Assembly: GCF_030766935.1 (NCBI RefSeq)
Contig: NZ_JASERL010000001.1
Span: 868,001 to 932,000 of the forward strand
Direction: 5' to 3'
DNA from: Streptomyces sp. KL109B
Lineage (GTDB): Bacteria > Actinomycetota > Actinomycetes > Streptomycetales > Streptomycetaceae
Length of the DNA: 64,000 bases
Part shown: positions 16,025-25,600 of the stretch, piece after piece
Layout: each line of letters starts with the position of its first letter
Numbering within the stretch: position 1 is the first letter of the stretch
Position numbers and translations under genes: made by a program
The notes under the pieces: generated by a model
What the model saw: only the letters and a program-made list of their open reading frames with translations
Databases searched by the model: none
What the model was told of the DNA's origin: nothing

Positions 16025-17644
16025 ATGTCCACGCAACCCACGCCATCTCCCTTGAGGTGGTGGACGCTTGGGATCGTCTCGCTCGGGACGTTCATGCTGA
16101 TGCTCGACCTCAGCGTGGTGGCCGTCGCCCTGCCGCAGATCCATGAGGACCTGGAGAGCAGCTTCGCCGACCTGCAGTGGGTGTTCGACGCCTATGCGCT
16201 CACCCTCGCGATCTTCCTGGTGGCCTCGGGCTCGCTCGCCGACCGGCACGGCCGCAAGCGCCTCTTCCAGATCGGCTTCCTCGTCTTCACCGCGGCCTCG
16301 CTGGCCTGTGGTCTGGCGGGGGACGCCACCTCGCTGAGCATCTTCCGCGCCATCCAGGGCGTCGGCGCCGCCGTCATGTTCGCGGTCGGCCCGGCGATGC
16401 TCGGCCATGAGTTCCGCGGCAAGGAGCGGGCGACGGCGTTCACCGTGTTCGGTGTGGCCGTGGGCCTCGCCGTCGCGGCAGGACCGCTCGTCGGCGGCGC
16501 GCTGACCGAGTCGCTGTCGTGGCGCTGGATCTTCTACATCAACGTCCCGGTCGGCATCCTCGCCGTCCTCATCGGCGCGGTGCGGGTCCGCGAGTCGTTC
16601 AACAAGAAGGCCCCCGCCACCGACTGGGCCGGCCTGTTCACCTTCAGCGTCGCGCTCGGCGCGCTGGTCTTCGCCATCATCCGCGCGCCCGAGGAGGGCT
16701 GGACGAGCGCGCAGACCCTGACCCTGTTCGCGGTCAGCGCGGTCTTCCTCGTCCTGTTCGTGACCATCGAGCGGCGCCTCGGCGAGCGCGCCATGATCGA
16801 CCTGGGCTTCTTCAGCAACCGCACGTTCGTGGGCATCTCGCTGGTGGCCATGATCGGCAACGCCGCGGCGCTGCCGTCGATCTTCTTCGAGACCAGCTAC
16901 CTGGAGAACCTCCTGGGCCATGACGCCTGGGAGACCGGTATGCGCTTCCTGCCGCTGACGGGCGCGATGTTCGTGGCCGGTGCGCTGGGCGGCGGCCTGA
17001 TCGGCAAGGTCCCCTTCCGGGTGCTGCTCGGCGGCGCGGTGGCGGTCATGTCCACGGGTCTGCTCTTCCTGCGCCTGGCCGAGGCCGACTCCAAGTGGAC
17101 CGTGCTGCTGCCGAGCATGCTCATCACCGGTTTCGGCATGGGTCTGTTCAACCCGGTGCGTGCCGCGCTCGCGATCGGTGTGGCGGAGCCGGCCAAGTCC
17201 GGTGTCGCCTCCGGCATCAACGAGACGTTCCAGCAGGTCGGTGTCGCGGTCGGGATCGCCGGTGTCGGCGCGTTCTTCCAGCACCGGGTCTCCGAGGCGT
17301 TCGGCGCCACCCAGGTCGGCAAGGGCATGGGCGGCGCCGCGGACGAGGCGGCGCACGGCATCAGCGCGGGCGCGATCGAGACGGTCGGCAAGGCGGCGGG
17401 CCCCCTCAAGGAGCAGGTGGTGACGGCGGGCCGCGAGGCCTTCGCGACCGCCTTCCAGGACGCCATGGTGCTGTGCGCCTCCATCGGCTTCGTCGCGGCG
17501 CTGATCGGCTTCGCGCTGGTGCGCAACAAGGACCTGCACGCCAGCGCCCTTTCGACGGTCCCGCCGGAGGCCGACGTGGACGCGGCGGGCGGCACGGACA
17601 GCGCGGCCGAGCCGGGCGCCGATGTCGTCGGCGCGAAGGCCTGA
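16025..17644 (+). CDS. MFS efflux transporter, DHA2 (14-TM) family
   Basis: Proton-antiport drug exporter of 539 aa. Motif A is GSLADRHGRKRLF in the first cytoplasmic loop, and the antiporter motif C region reads AVGLAVAAGPLVGGAL. About 14 hydrophobic segments are predicted by eye. The C-terminus is a polar Ala/Asp-rich tail. AGGAG lies upstream of ATG 16025. Set inside the biosynthetic operon, it is likely the product exporter and self-resistance determinant. Confidence 0.93.
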   Translation: MSTQPTPSPLRWWTLGIVSLGTFMLMLDLSVVAVALPQIHEDLESSFADLQWVFDAYALTLAIFLVASGSLADRHGRKRLFQIGFLVFTAASLACGLAGDATSLSIFRAIQGVGAAVMFAVGPAMLGHEFRGKERATAFTVFGVAVGLAVAAGPLVGGALTESLSWRWIFYINVPVGILAVLIGAVRVRESFNKKAPATDWAGLFTFSVALGALVFAIIRAPEEGWTSAQTLTLFAVSAVFLVLFVTIERRLGERAMIDLGFFSNRTFVGISLVAMIGNAAALPSIFFETSYLENLLGHDAWETGMRFLPLTGAMFVAGALGGGLIGKVPFRVLLGGAVAVMSTGLLFLRLAEADSKWTVLLPSMLITGFGMGLFNPVRAALAIGVAEPAKSGVASGINETFQQVGVAVGIAGVGAFFQHRVSEAFGATQVGKGMGGAADEAAHGISAGAIETVGKAAGPLKEQVVTAGREAFATAFQDAMVLCASIGFVAALIGFALVRNKDLHASALSTVPPEADVDAAGGTDSAAEPGADVVGAKA

Positions 17645-17678
17645 CACGGCCGCACCACCACCAGCCGGTACGTGAGCG

Positions 17679-17702
17679 GGGGCGGGCCGGTCCGCCCGCC
17701 CC
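17679..17702 (+). terminator. GC hairpin between exporter and KASIII genes
   Basis: A 9-bp stem GGGGCGGGC / GCCCGCCCC with a 6-nt loop, without a clear U run. It may act as an attenuator or an mRNA 3'-end stabiliser rather than a full terminator, since downstream genes continue in the same direction. Confidence 0.35.
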
Positions 17703-17765
17703 GCCCACCACCCGGGATCCGGCCTGCCCCGCAGGACAGGCCCTCGACGACGAGGAACACCAACG

Positions 17766-18782
17766 ATGACGGCAACTGCGCCCCGTGCCGCGCCTGTTCT
17801 GTGCGGATTGGGCACCTGGCTGCCCCGCCACGTGGTCACCAACGACGACCTGAGCCAAGAGCTCGACACCTCCGACGAATGGATCCGCAGCCGCACCGGC
17901 ATCGGCATGCGCCATGTGGCCGGGCCCGACGAGGCGACCTCCGACCTGGCCGTGGAGGCCGGCCGGCGGGCCCTGAAGTCCGCCGGACTCGACGCCGTCG
18001 ACCTCGTGATCGTGGCCACCACCACACCCGACCGGATCTGCCCCGCCACGGCGCCGCTGGTCGCCGCGCGGCTCGGCCTCGGCACGATTCCCGCGTTCGA
18101 CGTCGGCGCCGTGTGCACCGGCTTCCTCTACGGCCTCGCCACCGCGGCCGGATATCTGGCCGCGGGTCCGGCCCGCACCGTGCTGGTCGTCGGAGCCGAC
18201 ACGTACTCGACCCTCCTCGACCCCGCGGACCGGTCCACCCGCGCCATCTTCGGCGACGGGGCGGGAGCCGTCGTGGTGCGCGCCGGTGACGCGGACGAGC
18301 CCGGTGCGATCGGCCGGGTCGAACTCGCCAGCGACGGCACCGGCAGTGACCTGATCATGGTGCCTTCGGGCGGTTCCCGTGACCCGATCCGCCCGCAGAC
18401 GGCGGAGGCGGCGGACCCGTACTTCCGTATGCAGGGCAAGAAGGTCTTCCGCAACGCCGTGGAGCGCCTCGCGGAATCCTCCCTGGCCGCCGCCGGACGG
18501 CACGGCTGGAGCGTCGCGGACATCGACGTGTTCGTGGCCCACCAGGCGAACATCCGCATCATGCACGCGGCCGCCGACGCGATCGGGCTCGACCGCGCGC
18601 GCTGCCACGTCCATCTGGACCGGGTCGGCAACACCGCCGCCGCGTCCATCCCGTTGGCCCTTGCCGACGCGGTGGACTCGGGCCGCCTGAAGCCGGGCGA
18701 CCGGGTGCTGACCGCGGCCTTCGGCGGCGGTCTGACCTGGGGCGCCACGACGCTGCGCTGGCCGGAGATCCAGCCGGCCTGA
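17766..18782 (+). CDS. 3-oxoacyl-ACP synthase III (KASIII, FabH-like)
   Basis: Starts chain assembly by condensing an acyl-CoA with malonyl-ACP. It has 338 aa with the complete Cys-His-Asn triad: Cys117 in GAVCTGFLYG, His259 in AHQANIRI and Asn289 in GNTAAASIP. GDGAGAVVV and the C-terminal FGGGLTWGA are also present. AGGAA lies ahead of ATG 17766. It stands first in a KASIII-ACP-KASII trio, as in pathways that build a short dedicated acyl chain (undecylprodigiosin RedP/Q/R or the CDA hexanoyl genes). Confidence 0.94.
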   Translation: MTATAPRAAPVLCGLGTWLPRHVVTNDDLSQELDTSDEWIRSRTGIGMRHVAGPDEATSDLAVEAGRRALKSAGLDAVDLVIVATTTPDRICPATAPLVAARLGLGTIPAFDVGAVCTGFLYGLATAAGYLAAGPARTVLVVGADTYSTLLDPADRSTRAIFGDGAGAVVVRAGDADEPGAIGRVELASDGTGSDLIMVPSGGSRDPIRPQTAEAADPYFRMQGKKVFRNAVERLAESSLAAAGRHGWSVADIDVFVAHQANIRIMHAAADAIGLDRARCHVHLDRVGNTAAASIPLALADAVDSGRLKPGDRVLTAAFGGGLTWGATTLRWPEIQPA

Positions 18783-18806
18783 CCACCACCTCAACTCCCT
18801 CTTACA

Positions 18807-18875
18807 GAGCACCACTTCACCTACTGAGCACCACTTCACCTACTGAGCACCACTTCACCCAGCACCACTTCACCC
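18807..18875 (+). repeat. Tandem 19-bp repeats between KASIII and ACP genes
   Basis: Unit GAGCACCACTTCACCTACT at 18807-18825 and 18826-18844, a third copy diverging at its 3' end from 18845, then a shortened copy AGCACCACTTCACCC at 18861-18875. The array fills most of the 111-bp gap. Because 19 is not a multiple of 3, it is unlikely to be coding. Confidence 0.9.
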
Positions 18876-18893
18876 AGACACGGAGTAATTGCG

Positions 18894-19130
18894 ATGAGCG
18901 ACGTCTACGAGCGTTTTGTGGGCCTTCTCGGCGGCTTCGGCGTCGAGCCCGCCGAAGTGCAGGGCACCGACACCTTCAGCGACCTCGACCTCGACTCCCT
19001 CGCCCTGGTCGAGATATCCCTCGCCCTCCAGGGCGAGTTCGGGATCGACGTCGACGACGACGAACTCGTCGCCGACAACACGGTCGACGAGGCCGTCAAA
19101 GTGATCGAGTCGAAGATGGTGGCCGTCTGA
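18894..19130 (+). CDS. Acyl carrier protein 1
   Basis: A 78-residue stand-alone ACP. The phosphopantetheine serine is Ser35 in DLDLDSLALVEI, and the sequence is acidic and helical as expected. The stop overlaps the next ketosynthase start by one base (TGATG), indicating tight coupling with KASII. It probably carries the growing chain built by KASIII and KASII. Confidence 0.95.
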   Translation: MSDVYERFVGLLGGFGVEPAEVQGTDTFSDLDLDSLALVEISLALQGEFGIDVDDDELVADNTVDEAVKVIESKMVAV

Positions 19131-20380
19131 TGCCCAGCACGGGATCCGCCACCGCGGACTCGTTCGACGCCGCCGTCACCGGTATCGGCATGGTGACCGC
19201 GGGCGGCATCGGCACGGCGGCGACCTGGGAGCGGGTCTGCGAGGCCGCCGGAACCGCCGCCCGGCACCTGCCCGAACTGGCCGGTGTGACCGTCGACTTC
19301 GCCTGCCTGGTGCCCGGTTTCGACGCCAACGAGCTGGTGGGCCGGCGCAAGGCGTGGCGGCTCGACCGGTGCAATCACCTGGCGATCGCCGCCGCGGCCG
19401 AGGCCGTCGCGGACGCGGGCCTCGACACCACGGCCTGGGACGGCGCCCGCGTCGGCGTCGTGCTCGGCTGCGGTATCGGCGGCGCGGGGAGCTGGGAGAA
19501 GAACTACGAGCTCCTGCGCGAGGGCGGGCCGCGGAAGGTGTCCGCCACGCTCATCCCGATGCTGGCCCCCAACATGTCGGCCGGCTACGTGGCCATGGAG
19601 ATCGGCGCCAAGGGACCCAACCTGGTGACGGCCACGGCCTGCGCCTCGGGCACCACGGCCGTGGGCGTGGCACGTGACCTGCTGCGCAGCGGCGCCTGCG
19701 ACGTGGTCGTCACCGGCGGTACGGAGTCCTGCGTGATTCCGTCGATCTCCGCCGGGTTCAGCCAGATGGGAGCCCTGTCCCGGCGGCACGACGACATCAC
19801 GGGGGCGTCCCGTCCCTTCGACGCCGGGCGCGACGGGTTCGTCATGTCCGAGGGCGCCGCGGTGCTCGTGCTCGAACGCGAGGCGGACGCCGCGGCCCGC
19901 GGCGCCCGGGTGCGGGCCCGCGTCAGCGGGTACGGCGCGTCGGCGGACGCGTACAACGCCACCGCGCCCGATCCGCAGGGCGCGGGCGCCGAACTCGCCC
20001 TGCGCGCGGCCCTCAAGGACGCCGGGCTCGGCCCGCAGGACATCGAGCACGTCAACGCGCACGGCACGTCCACGCCGCTGAACGACAAGACGGAGGCCCG
20101 CCTCATCCGGCGCGTCCTCGGCGAGGGACCGTCCGTCACCTCGGCCAAGGGCGTGCTCGGCCATTCCCTCGGTGCCACCGGTGCCATCGAGGCCGCGCTC
20201 ACGGTCCTCACCCTTGAGCGCTCCTTCGTGCCGCCGACGGCCAATCTGGAGAGCCAGGACCCCGAGATCGACATCGATGTGGTGGCGAAGGCGGGACGCG
20301 AGGGCCCGGTGCGGGCCGCGGTCAGCAACTCCTTCGGATTCGGAGGACAGAACGCGGTGCTCGCGTTCACCGCGGCATGA
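19130..20380 (+). CDS. 3-oxoacyl-ACP synthase II (KASII, FabF-like), complete triad
   Basis: Elongating ketosynthase of 416 aa with Cys171 in TACASGTTA, His311 in NAHGTSTPLND and His345 in GVLGHSLGATGA, so decarboxylative condensation should work. The C-terminal SNSFGFGGQNA is canonical. It is translationally coupled to ACP1. It contrasts with the second ketosynthase of the operon, which lacks the first His. Confidence 0.94.
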   Translation: MPSTGSATADSFDAAVTGIGMVTAGGIGTAATWERVCEAAGTAARHLPELAGVTVDFACLVPGFDANELVGRRKAWRLDRCNHLAIAAAAEAVADAGLDTTAWDGARVGVVLGCGIGGAGSWEKNYELLREGGPRKVSATLIPMLAPNMSAGYVAMEIGAKGPNLVTATACASGTTAVGVARDLLRSGACDVVVTGGTESCVIPSISAGFSQMGALSRRHDDITGASRPFDAGRDGFVMSEGAAVLVLEREADAAARGARVRARVSGYGASADAYNATAPDPQGAGAELALRAALKDAGLGPQDIEHVNAHGTSTPLNDKTEARLIRRVLGEGPSVTSAKGVLGHSLGATGAIEAALTVLTLERSFVPPTANLESQDPEIDIDVVAKAGREGPVRAAVSNSFGFGGQNAVLAFTAA

Positions 20381-20598
20381 ACGCCACCGGACATCTGCAC
20401 ACGCTGCGGAACACGACGGTCCGGCGCACCCTGCGCCGGGCCCTCGTGGCCCAGGTCGCGCTCGGCTTCGGACTTCCGGCGGAGGACAAGGACCCGGGAA
20501 CCGGGCCGATTCGATACGAACACGGAGTGCTGAATGAAGGAGTCAACGCCTCCCGCCCGGCCGGTCAGTGGCCACGCCACGACCGCCGAGGCCCTTGA
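20377..20598 (+). CDS. Possible small ORF in the gap before the dehydrogenase, doubtful
   Basis: A 73-codon frame starting with an ATGA overlap on the ketosynthase stop and running 65 nt into the next gene. The peptide is Arg/His-rich with no recognised family. The 153-bp gap would otherwise hold only a ribosome site. The overlap start is typical of real coupled genes here, but the composition looks non-coding, and the tail overlaps a well-supported gene. Confidence 0.2.
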   Translation: MNATGHLHTLRNTTVRRTLRRALVAQVALGFGLPAEDKDPGTGPIRYEHGVLNEGVNASRPAGQWPRHDRRGP

Positions 20599-22372
20599 GC
20601 GCTGGCTGGGAGACCCGGGCCTGGAGTCCAACGCGGCCTCCTACGTGAACGCCCTCGACCTCGACGAACGAGAAGAGCTGCCCGCGGCCGCCATCGACCG
20701 GCTGCGTGCCTTCGGCTTCCACCGGTACTTCGTACCGGAACGCCTCGGCGGTGAACTCCGCTCCACCGAGGAGATCTTCATGCTCAGCCGCGTCCTGGCG
20801 CGCAGGGACATGAACCTCGCGGTCAGCGAGACCACCCAGGTGTGGATGATGCTGGCCTGGCTCGGCGGCGACGCCGAACAGCAGGACAAGTTCGCGGCGG
20901 TGCAACTGGGCGGCGGGGTCGTCCCCTGCCTCGCGTACTCGGAACTCGACCACGGCGCCGACCTGGCCGCCAACGAGCTCCGCGCCGTGCGTGACGGCGG
21001 GAGCTACGTCCTCGACGGAGAGAAGTGGCCCATCAACCGGGGCACCACCTCCACCCATGTGGTGCTGCTCGGCGCCACCGGCGGCGCGGACAAGGCCGTC
21101 CAGCGCCGGCAGTCCCTGTTCCTCCTCGACAAGTCCGAGGTCGTCTCCGGCACCGTGGAAGGAGTCCCGCGCGTCCCCACGTACGGTCTGCGCGGCTGCG
21201 ACATCAGCGGAGTCGCCTTCGACGGCGTACGGGTGGACACCAGGGCCCGCCTCGGCGCGGAGGGCGAAGGGCTCGAACTCGCGCTGCGCGGACTGCTCAT
21301 CACCCGAACCTTCTGCACGGGTCTCTCGCTCGGCGCCGGGGACACCATGCTGCGCACCGCGAGCGGCTTCCTGTCGCGGCGGGTCCTGTACGACGGGCCG
21401 ACGAGCCGGATCCCGTACGTCTCGGAGGCCCTCGCCAACGCCTACCTCAGCATCCTGGTCGCGGAGTGCGAGAGCCTCGTCGCGATGCGCGGACTGCACC
21501 TGTACGCGGACGAGTTCAGCGTCTGGGGGAACCTGACCAAGGTCCAGGTGGCCCGCCTCATCGACTTCAACAGCAAGACCCTGGCCAGGATGCTCGGCGC
21601 GCGCTACTTCATCCGCTCCGCCGAGCACCAGGGCATCTTCCAGAAGATGCTGCGCGATTCGTCCGTCGTCTCCGTCTTCGACGGCAGCGAGCCGGTGTGT
21701 CTGGACAGCGTGGCGCTCCAACTGCCCGCGCTGGCCAAGGCGTACGGCCGCGAACGGGAGGACGACTGGACCGCCCTGTACGACCTGCGGGCGCGGCTGC
21801 CGGTCTTCGAACCGGGCAGCGGCACGATGTTCGGCCGCGGCCGGGACGCCGTACTCGCCTCCCTGCCCACACTGATCGACAAGCTGGCCGCGCTGTCGCC
21901 CTCCGGCCCCCTGGACGCGGAGCGGCTCGCCGCCCTGCGGGCACGGGCCGGGCGGCTGCGCACGGAGCTCGACGCCCTGTTCCAGCAGGTCGCGCGGGTG
22001 CGGCGGGAGACAGCGGCGGGGCAGCCGAAGACGGCAGGCAAGTCCACGGACCCCCGCCTCATGCGCCTCGCGGAGGAGCTCTGCGGCCTGCACGCCAAGA
22101 TCGCGTCCCTCGGCGTATGGCTTTTCAACCGTGACCACCTCGGCGCGTTCTTCGCCGGCGGCGCCTGGCTGCAGGCCGCGCTCGACCGCGCCGAAGTGCA
22201 TCAGTACCAGGTCGGCGACCTCGCGCCCGCGACGGCCGCCGAACTCGTGACCCAGCTCGAAACCCAGCGCACGCGGCACGAGTTCTTCTCGATCCGCACG
22301 GTGCGGCAGGCCGCACCGGGAGCCCCCGAGGCAAGCACGCACACCCTCAGCGAAAGGCCCAACCTGCCATGA
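20534..22372 (+). CDS. Acyl-CoA/acyl-ACP dehydrogenase or oxidase-like flavoprotein with C-terminal extension
   Basis: FAD enzyme of the acyl-CoA dehydrogenase superfamily (612 aa against about 380 for standard members). The N-terminal and middle domains are recognisable (YSELDHGADLAAN, VLDGEKWPINRG). In place of the usual YEGT catalytic segment it has VFDGSEP, with Asp where Glu is expected. About 180 extra C-terminal residues form a helical domain, recalling acyl-CoA oxidases such as HxcO of the CDA cluster. It lies between KASII/ACP1 and ACP2, so it probably desaturates an acyl chain on a carrier protein before loading onto the NRPS. GGAG precedes ATG 20534, and the end overlaps ACP2 (ATGA). 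Confidence 0.85.
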   Translation: MKESTPPARPVSGHATTAEALERWLGDPGLESNAASYVNALDLDEREELPAAAIDRLRAFGFHRYFVPERLGGELRSTEEIFMLSRVLARRDMNLAVSETTQVWMMLAWLGGDAEQQDKFAAVQLGGGVVPCLAYSELDHGADLAANELRAVRDGGSYVLDGEKWPINRGTTSTHVVLLGATGGADKAVQRRQSLFLLDKSEVVSGTVEGVPRVPTYGLRGCDISGVAFDGVRVDTRARLGAEGEGLELALRGLLITRTFCTGLSLGAGDTMLRTASGFLSRRVLYDGPTSRIPYVSEALANAYLSILVAECESLVAMRGLHLYADEFSVWGNLTKVQVARLIDFNSKTLARMLGARYFIRSAEHQGIFQKMLRDSSVVSVFDGSEPVCLDSVALQLPALAKAYGREREDDWTALYDLRARLPVFEPGSGTMFGRGRDAVLASLPTLIDKLAALSPSGPLDAERLAALRARAGRLRTELDALFQQVARVRRETAAGQPKTAGKSTDPRLMRLAEELCGLHAKIASLGVWLFNRDHLGAFFAGGAWLQAALDRAEVHQYQVGDLAPATAAELVTQLETQRTRHEFFSIRTVRQAAPGAPEASTHTLSERPNLP

Positions 22373-22659
22373 CCACCACCGACATCACGATCGGCGACAT
22401 CCGCACGCTGCTCACCGAGGCCGTCGCCGCCGAGGTCGGGATCACCCCGGCCGAGGTGGAGACCGACCAGCCCTTCACCTACTACGAGCTCGACTCCGTC
22501 GCGGCGCTCTCCGTCAGCATGGAGCTGGAGGACCACTGCCGAATATCGGACCTCCCCGCCGACCTGCTGTGGGACTACCCGACGGTGGACGCGCTCGCCG
22601 TGGCGCTCTGGGAGCGTCTCAACCCCGGTCTCGCCGCTGCCGCCGTGGACGGTAAGTGA
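22369..22659 (+). CDS. Acyl carrier protein 2
   Basis: A 96-residue carrier protein with Ser43 in YYELDSVAALSVS as attachment site and the downstream LWDYPTVDALA typical of PKS/NRPS carrier proteins rather than FAS ACP. It overlaps both neighbours (ATGA with the dehydrogenase, TGATG with the NRPS). Its position suggests it presents the finished acyl chain to the NRPS condensation domain. Confidence 0.93.
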   Translation: MTTTDITIGDIRTLLTEAVAAEVGITPAEVETDQPFTYYELDSVAALSVSMELEDHCRISDLPADLLWDYPTVDALAVALWERLNPGLAAAAVDGK

Positions 22660-25600
22660 TGACGACAGCGATCACGACTCCGTACGTCAACTCCCAGCAG
22701 TCCGGCCTGTGGTTCATCCACGAGACGGACCCGGAGTGCTCCGCCTACCACGTCGTCTTCGCCGCCGAGGCGACCGCGGACCCCGAACTCGGCGCGCGGG
22801 CAGGGGAGATACTCGGCGACCTGATGCGCGAGTACGACGCGCTGCGCATCTGCTTCCGCCCCGGCGAGGACGGCCCGGAGCAGGTCGTCGAGGACTCCGT
22901 ACCGCTCGACGTGCGGTTCGCGGAGGCCCGCGGCCTGTCGCCCATGGCCCTGAAGCAGCGCATCAGGACCGACACCCGCGCCCCCTTCGACCTCGCACGC
23001 CCGCCCCTGTGGCGGCTCCACCTCTACCGCACCGGCGAGCGGACCTGGGTGTTCGCCGTCGTGATGCACCACATCGCGGCCGACTTCTGGACGCTCGGGC
23101 TGCTGCTCTCGGAGGTACGCGCCCGGCTGGAGGGCACCAAGGGCAGGTTCACGCCCGACGGCCGCGCCTTCGCCTCCTACGCCGAGCAGCAGCAGGCCTT
23201 CCTGCGCACGGAGAAGGCCGGGCAACTGCGCGACAGCGAGGCGGAGCGGCTCGCCGACCTGCCCGCCGGCCTCGACCTGATCGGCGACCTGCCGCGCCCG
23301 CCCGCCCCGAGCCACAACGGCGGTTCGGTGCCCTTCGCGCTGTCGGCCGCCACCACGGACGCGGTGCGCGCCCTGGGCCGGGAGAACGCGGCGACCCCCT
23401 ACCAGATGCTGCTCACCGCCTACTTCGTGCTGCTCAGCCGGGTCAGCGGCCAGTCCGACATCCTGGTGGGCACCCCGACTTCGGGCCGTCTGCAACGCCA
23501 GTTCCGGGACGCGATCGGCAACTTCGTCAATACCGTCGTCGTACGCGGTGAGGTCGATGAGCAGGCGACGTACCGGGAGCTGCTCGCCGCCACGAAGGCG
23601 CGCGCACTCGACGCGCTGCACGCGCAGGAGCTGCCGTTCCCGTGGCTCGTGCGGGAGCTCGCGCCGCCCCGCGACCCGAGCCGGACCCCCGTCTACCAGG
23701 CGGGTTTCGCCTGGGACCGGCTCCCGTTCCTCGGCGACATGGACAACTTCTTCCTGCTCGAACCCGACGCGGGAACCGTCCTCGACATCGCGGGCGCCGC
23801 CCTGCGCCCGTACCCGGTGCCGCAGCAGGAGGGCCAGACCGACCTGTGGATCGAGATGGGCGCCGAGCGGCAGGGCGCCTTCGCCGGCGTGCTGCGCTAC
23901 AACACCGACATCCTGGAGGAAGGCACCGCACGGGAACTCGCCGCCGCGTACGTGAACACGGTCGAGTCGCTGGCCGCCCACCCCGACGTACCGCTGCGTG
24001 ATCTCGTACGGGGAGACGCCGGGCAGCTGGAGCGGCTCGCCGCCTGGGGCACGGGACCGGAGCGTGAACTGCCCGCGGACCGGCTGCCCGAGCTCGTACG
24101 GGACCAGGCGTTGCGCACCCCCGAAGCCGTCGCGCTCGTCGCCGACGGCGAGGAGTGGAGCTACGCCCGGCTGCGGTCGGAGACCGAGCGGATCGCCGCG
24201 TCCCTGCGCGCCGCCGGCATCGTGCCGGGCGACCGCGTCGCGGTCCTTGCCCGGCGCGGCGCGCCCCTGGTGGCCGCGCTCCTCGGGGTCCTCGCGGCCG
24301 ATGCCGCCTATGTGCCGCTCGACCCCAACCTGCCGGTCGACCGGCTGAGTTATATGGCCGAGGACTCCCGCGCCCGGCTGCTGCTCAGCGAGCGGCGCCT
24401 CAGCGAGGAGTGGCTGCCGGGCCTGCCCGTCCTGTGCGTCGACGACCCGCAGGCCACGGTCCAGGGGGCAGTGGCGCCGACGCAGGAGAGCGCGGACGCC
24501 TCCGGCCCGGCGCACGACCTCGCGTACATCCTCTATACGTCGGGTTCCACCGGCCGTCCGAAGGGGGTGGCCATCGGGCACCGCGCCCTGGTGAACCTGC
24601 TGCTCTCGTTCCGGGACCAGACCGGGTTCACGGACGCGGACAGCCTGCTCGCCGTGACCACGATCTCCTTCGACATCGCCGCCGTCGAGCTGTTCCTGCC
24701 GCTCATCACCGGCGGCCGGGTCATCGTCTGCGACAGCGAGACCGTCGCCGACGGCGCCCGGCTCGCGGCCCGTATCGAGGAGTGCGGCGCGACCTGGATG
24801 CAGGCGACACCCACCTCGTGGCGGATGCTGCGCGACGCGGGCTGGAGCGGCAGCGCGCGCCTCAACGTGATCTGCGGAGGCGAGGAACTTCCCCTGGACC
24901 TCGCCGAGTTCCTCACCGGCCGGGTGCGGAGCCTGATCAACGCCTACGGCCCGACGGAGACGACCATCTGGTCCACCGCGGGCCCGGTCGAACCCGCCGT
25001 CGGCGTCGACATCGGCGCACCGCTCGCCAACACCCGGTTGTACGTCCTCGACCCGCACGGCCGGCGCGTCGAGCCGGGGCTGCCCGGTGAACTGTGGATC
25101 GGCGGCGACGGCCTCGCCGTCGGCTACTGGGACCGGGCCGAACTGACCGAGGAGCGGTTCGTCACCGGGCTGCCCGCCGCCCCCGCGGAGCGCCTGTACC
25201 GCACGGGCGACCGGGCGCGCTGGACCAGCGACGGGCGGCTGCTGCACCACGGGCGCCTCGACAACCAGGTCAAGCTGCGCGGCTACCGCATCGAACTCGC
25301 CGAGGTCGAGACGGTGTTGCAGGCCGTGGAAGGCGTGTCGGCGGCCGTCGTCGTCGTCCGCGACGACCGGCTCGTCGGCTACCTCATGGCCGAGCCAGGC
25401 ACGGAGCTGAAGGCGGCCGAGGTCAAGGCGGCGGCCGCGGTGTCCCTGCCCTCGTACATGGTGCCCGGCATCCTCGTCACCCTCGACGAGCTGCCCCTCA
25501 CGGCCAACAAGAAGATCGACCGCAACCGGCTGCCCGCGCCCACCGCCGCCACGGACGAGTCCTTCGAGAAGCCGCGCGATGCCACCGAGATCACGCTGGC

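Noticed and set aside
15953..18118. A 700-codon minus-strand frame under the MFS exporter and KASIII genes
   Set aside because: Low-complexity acidic/Arg composition, antisense to two well-supported genes.
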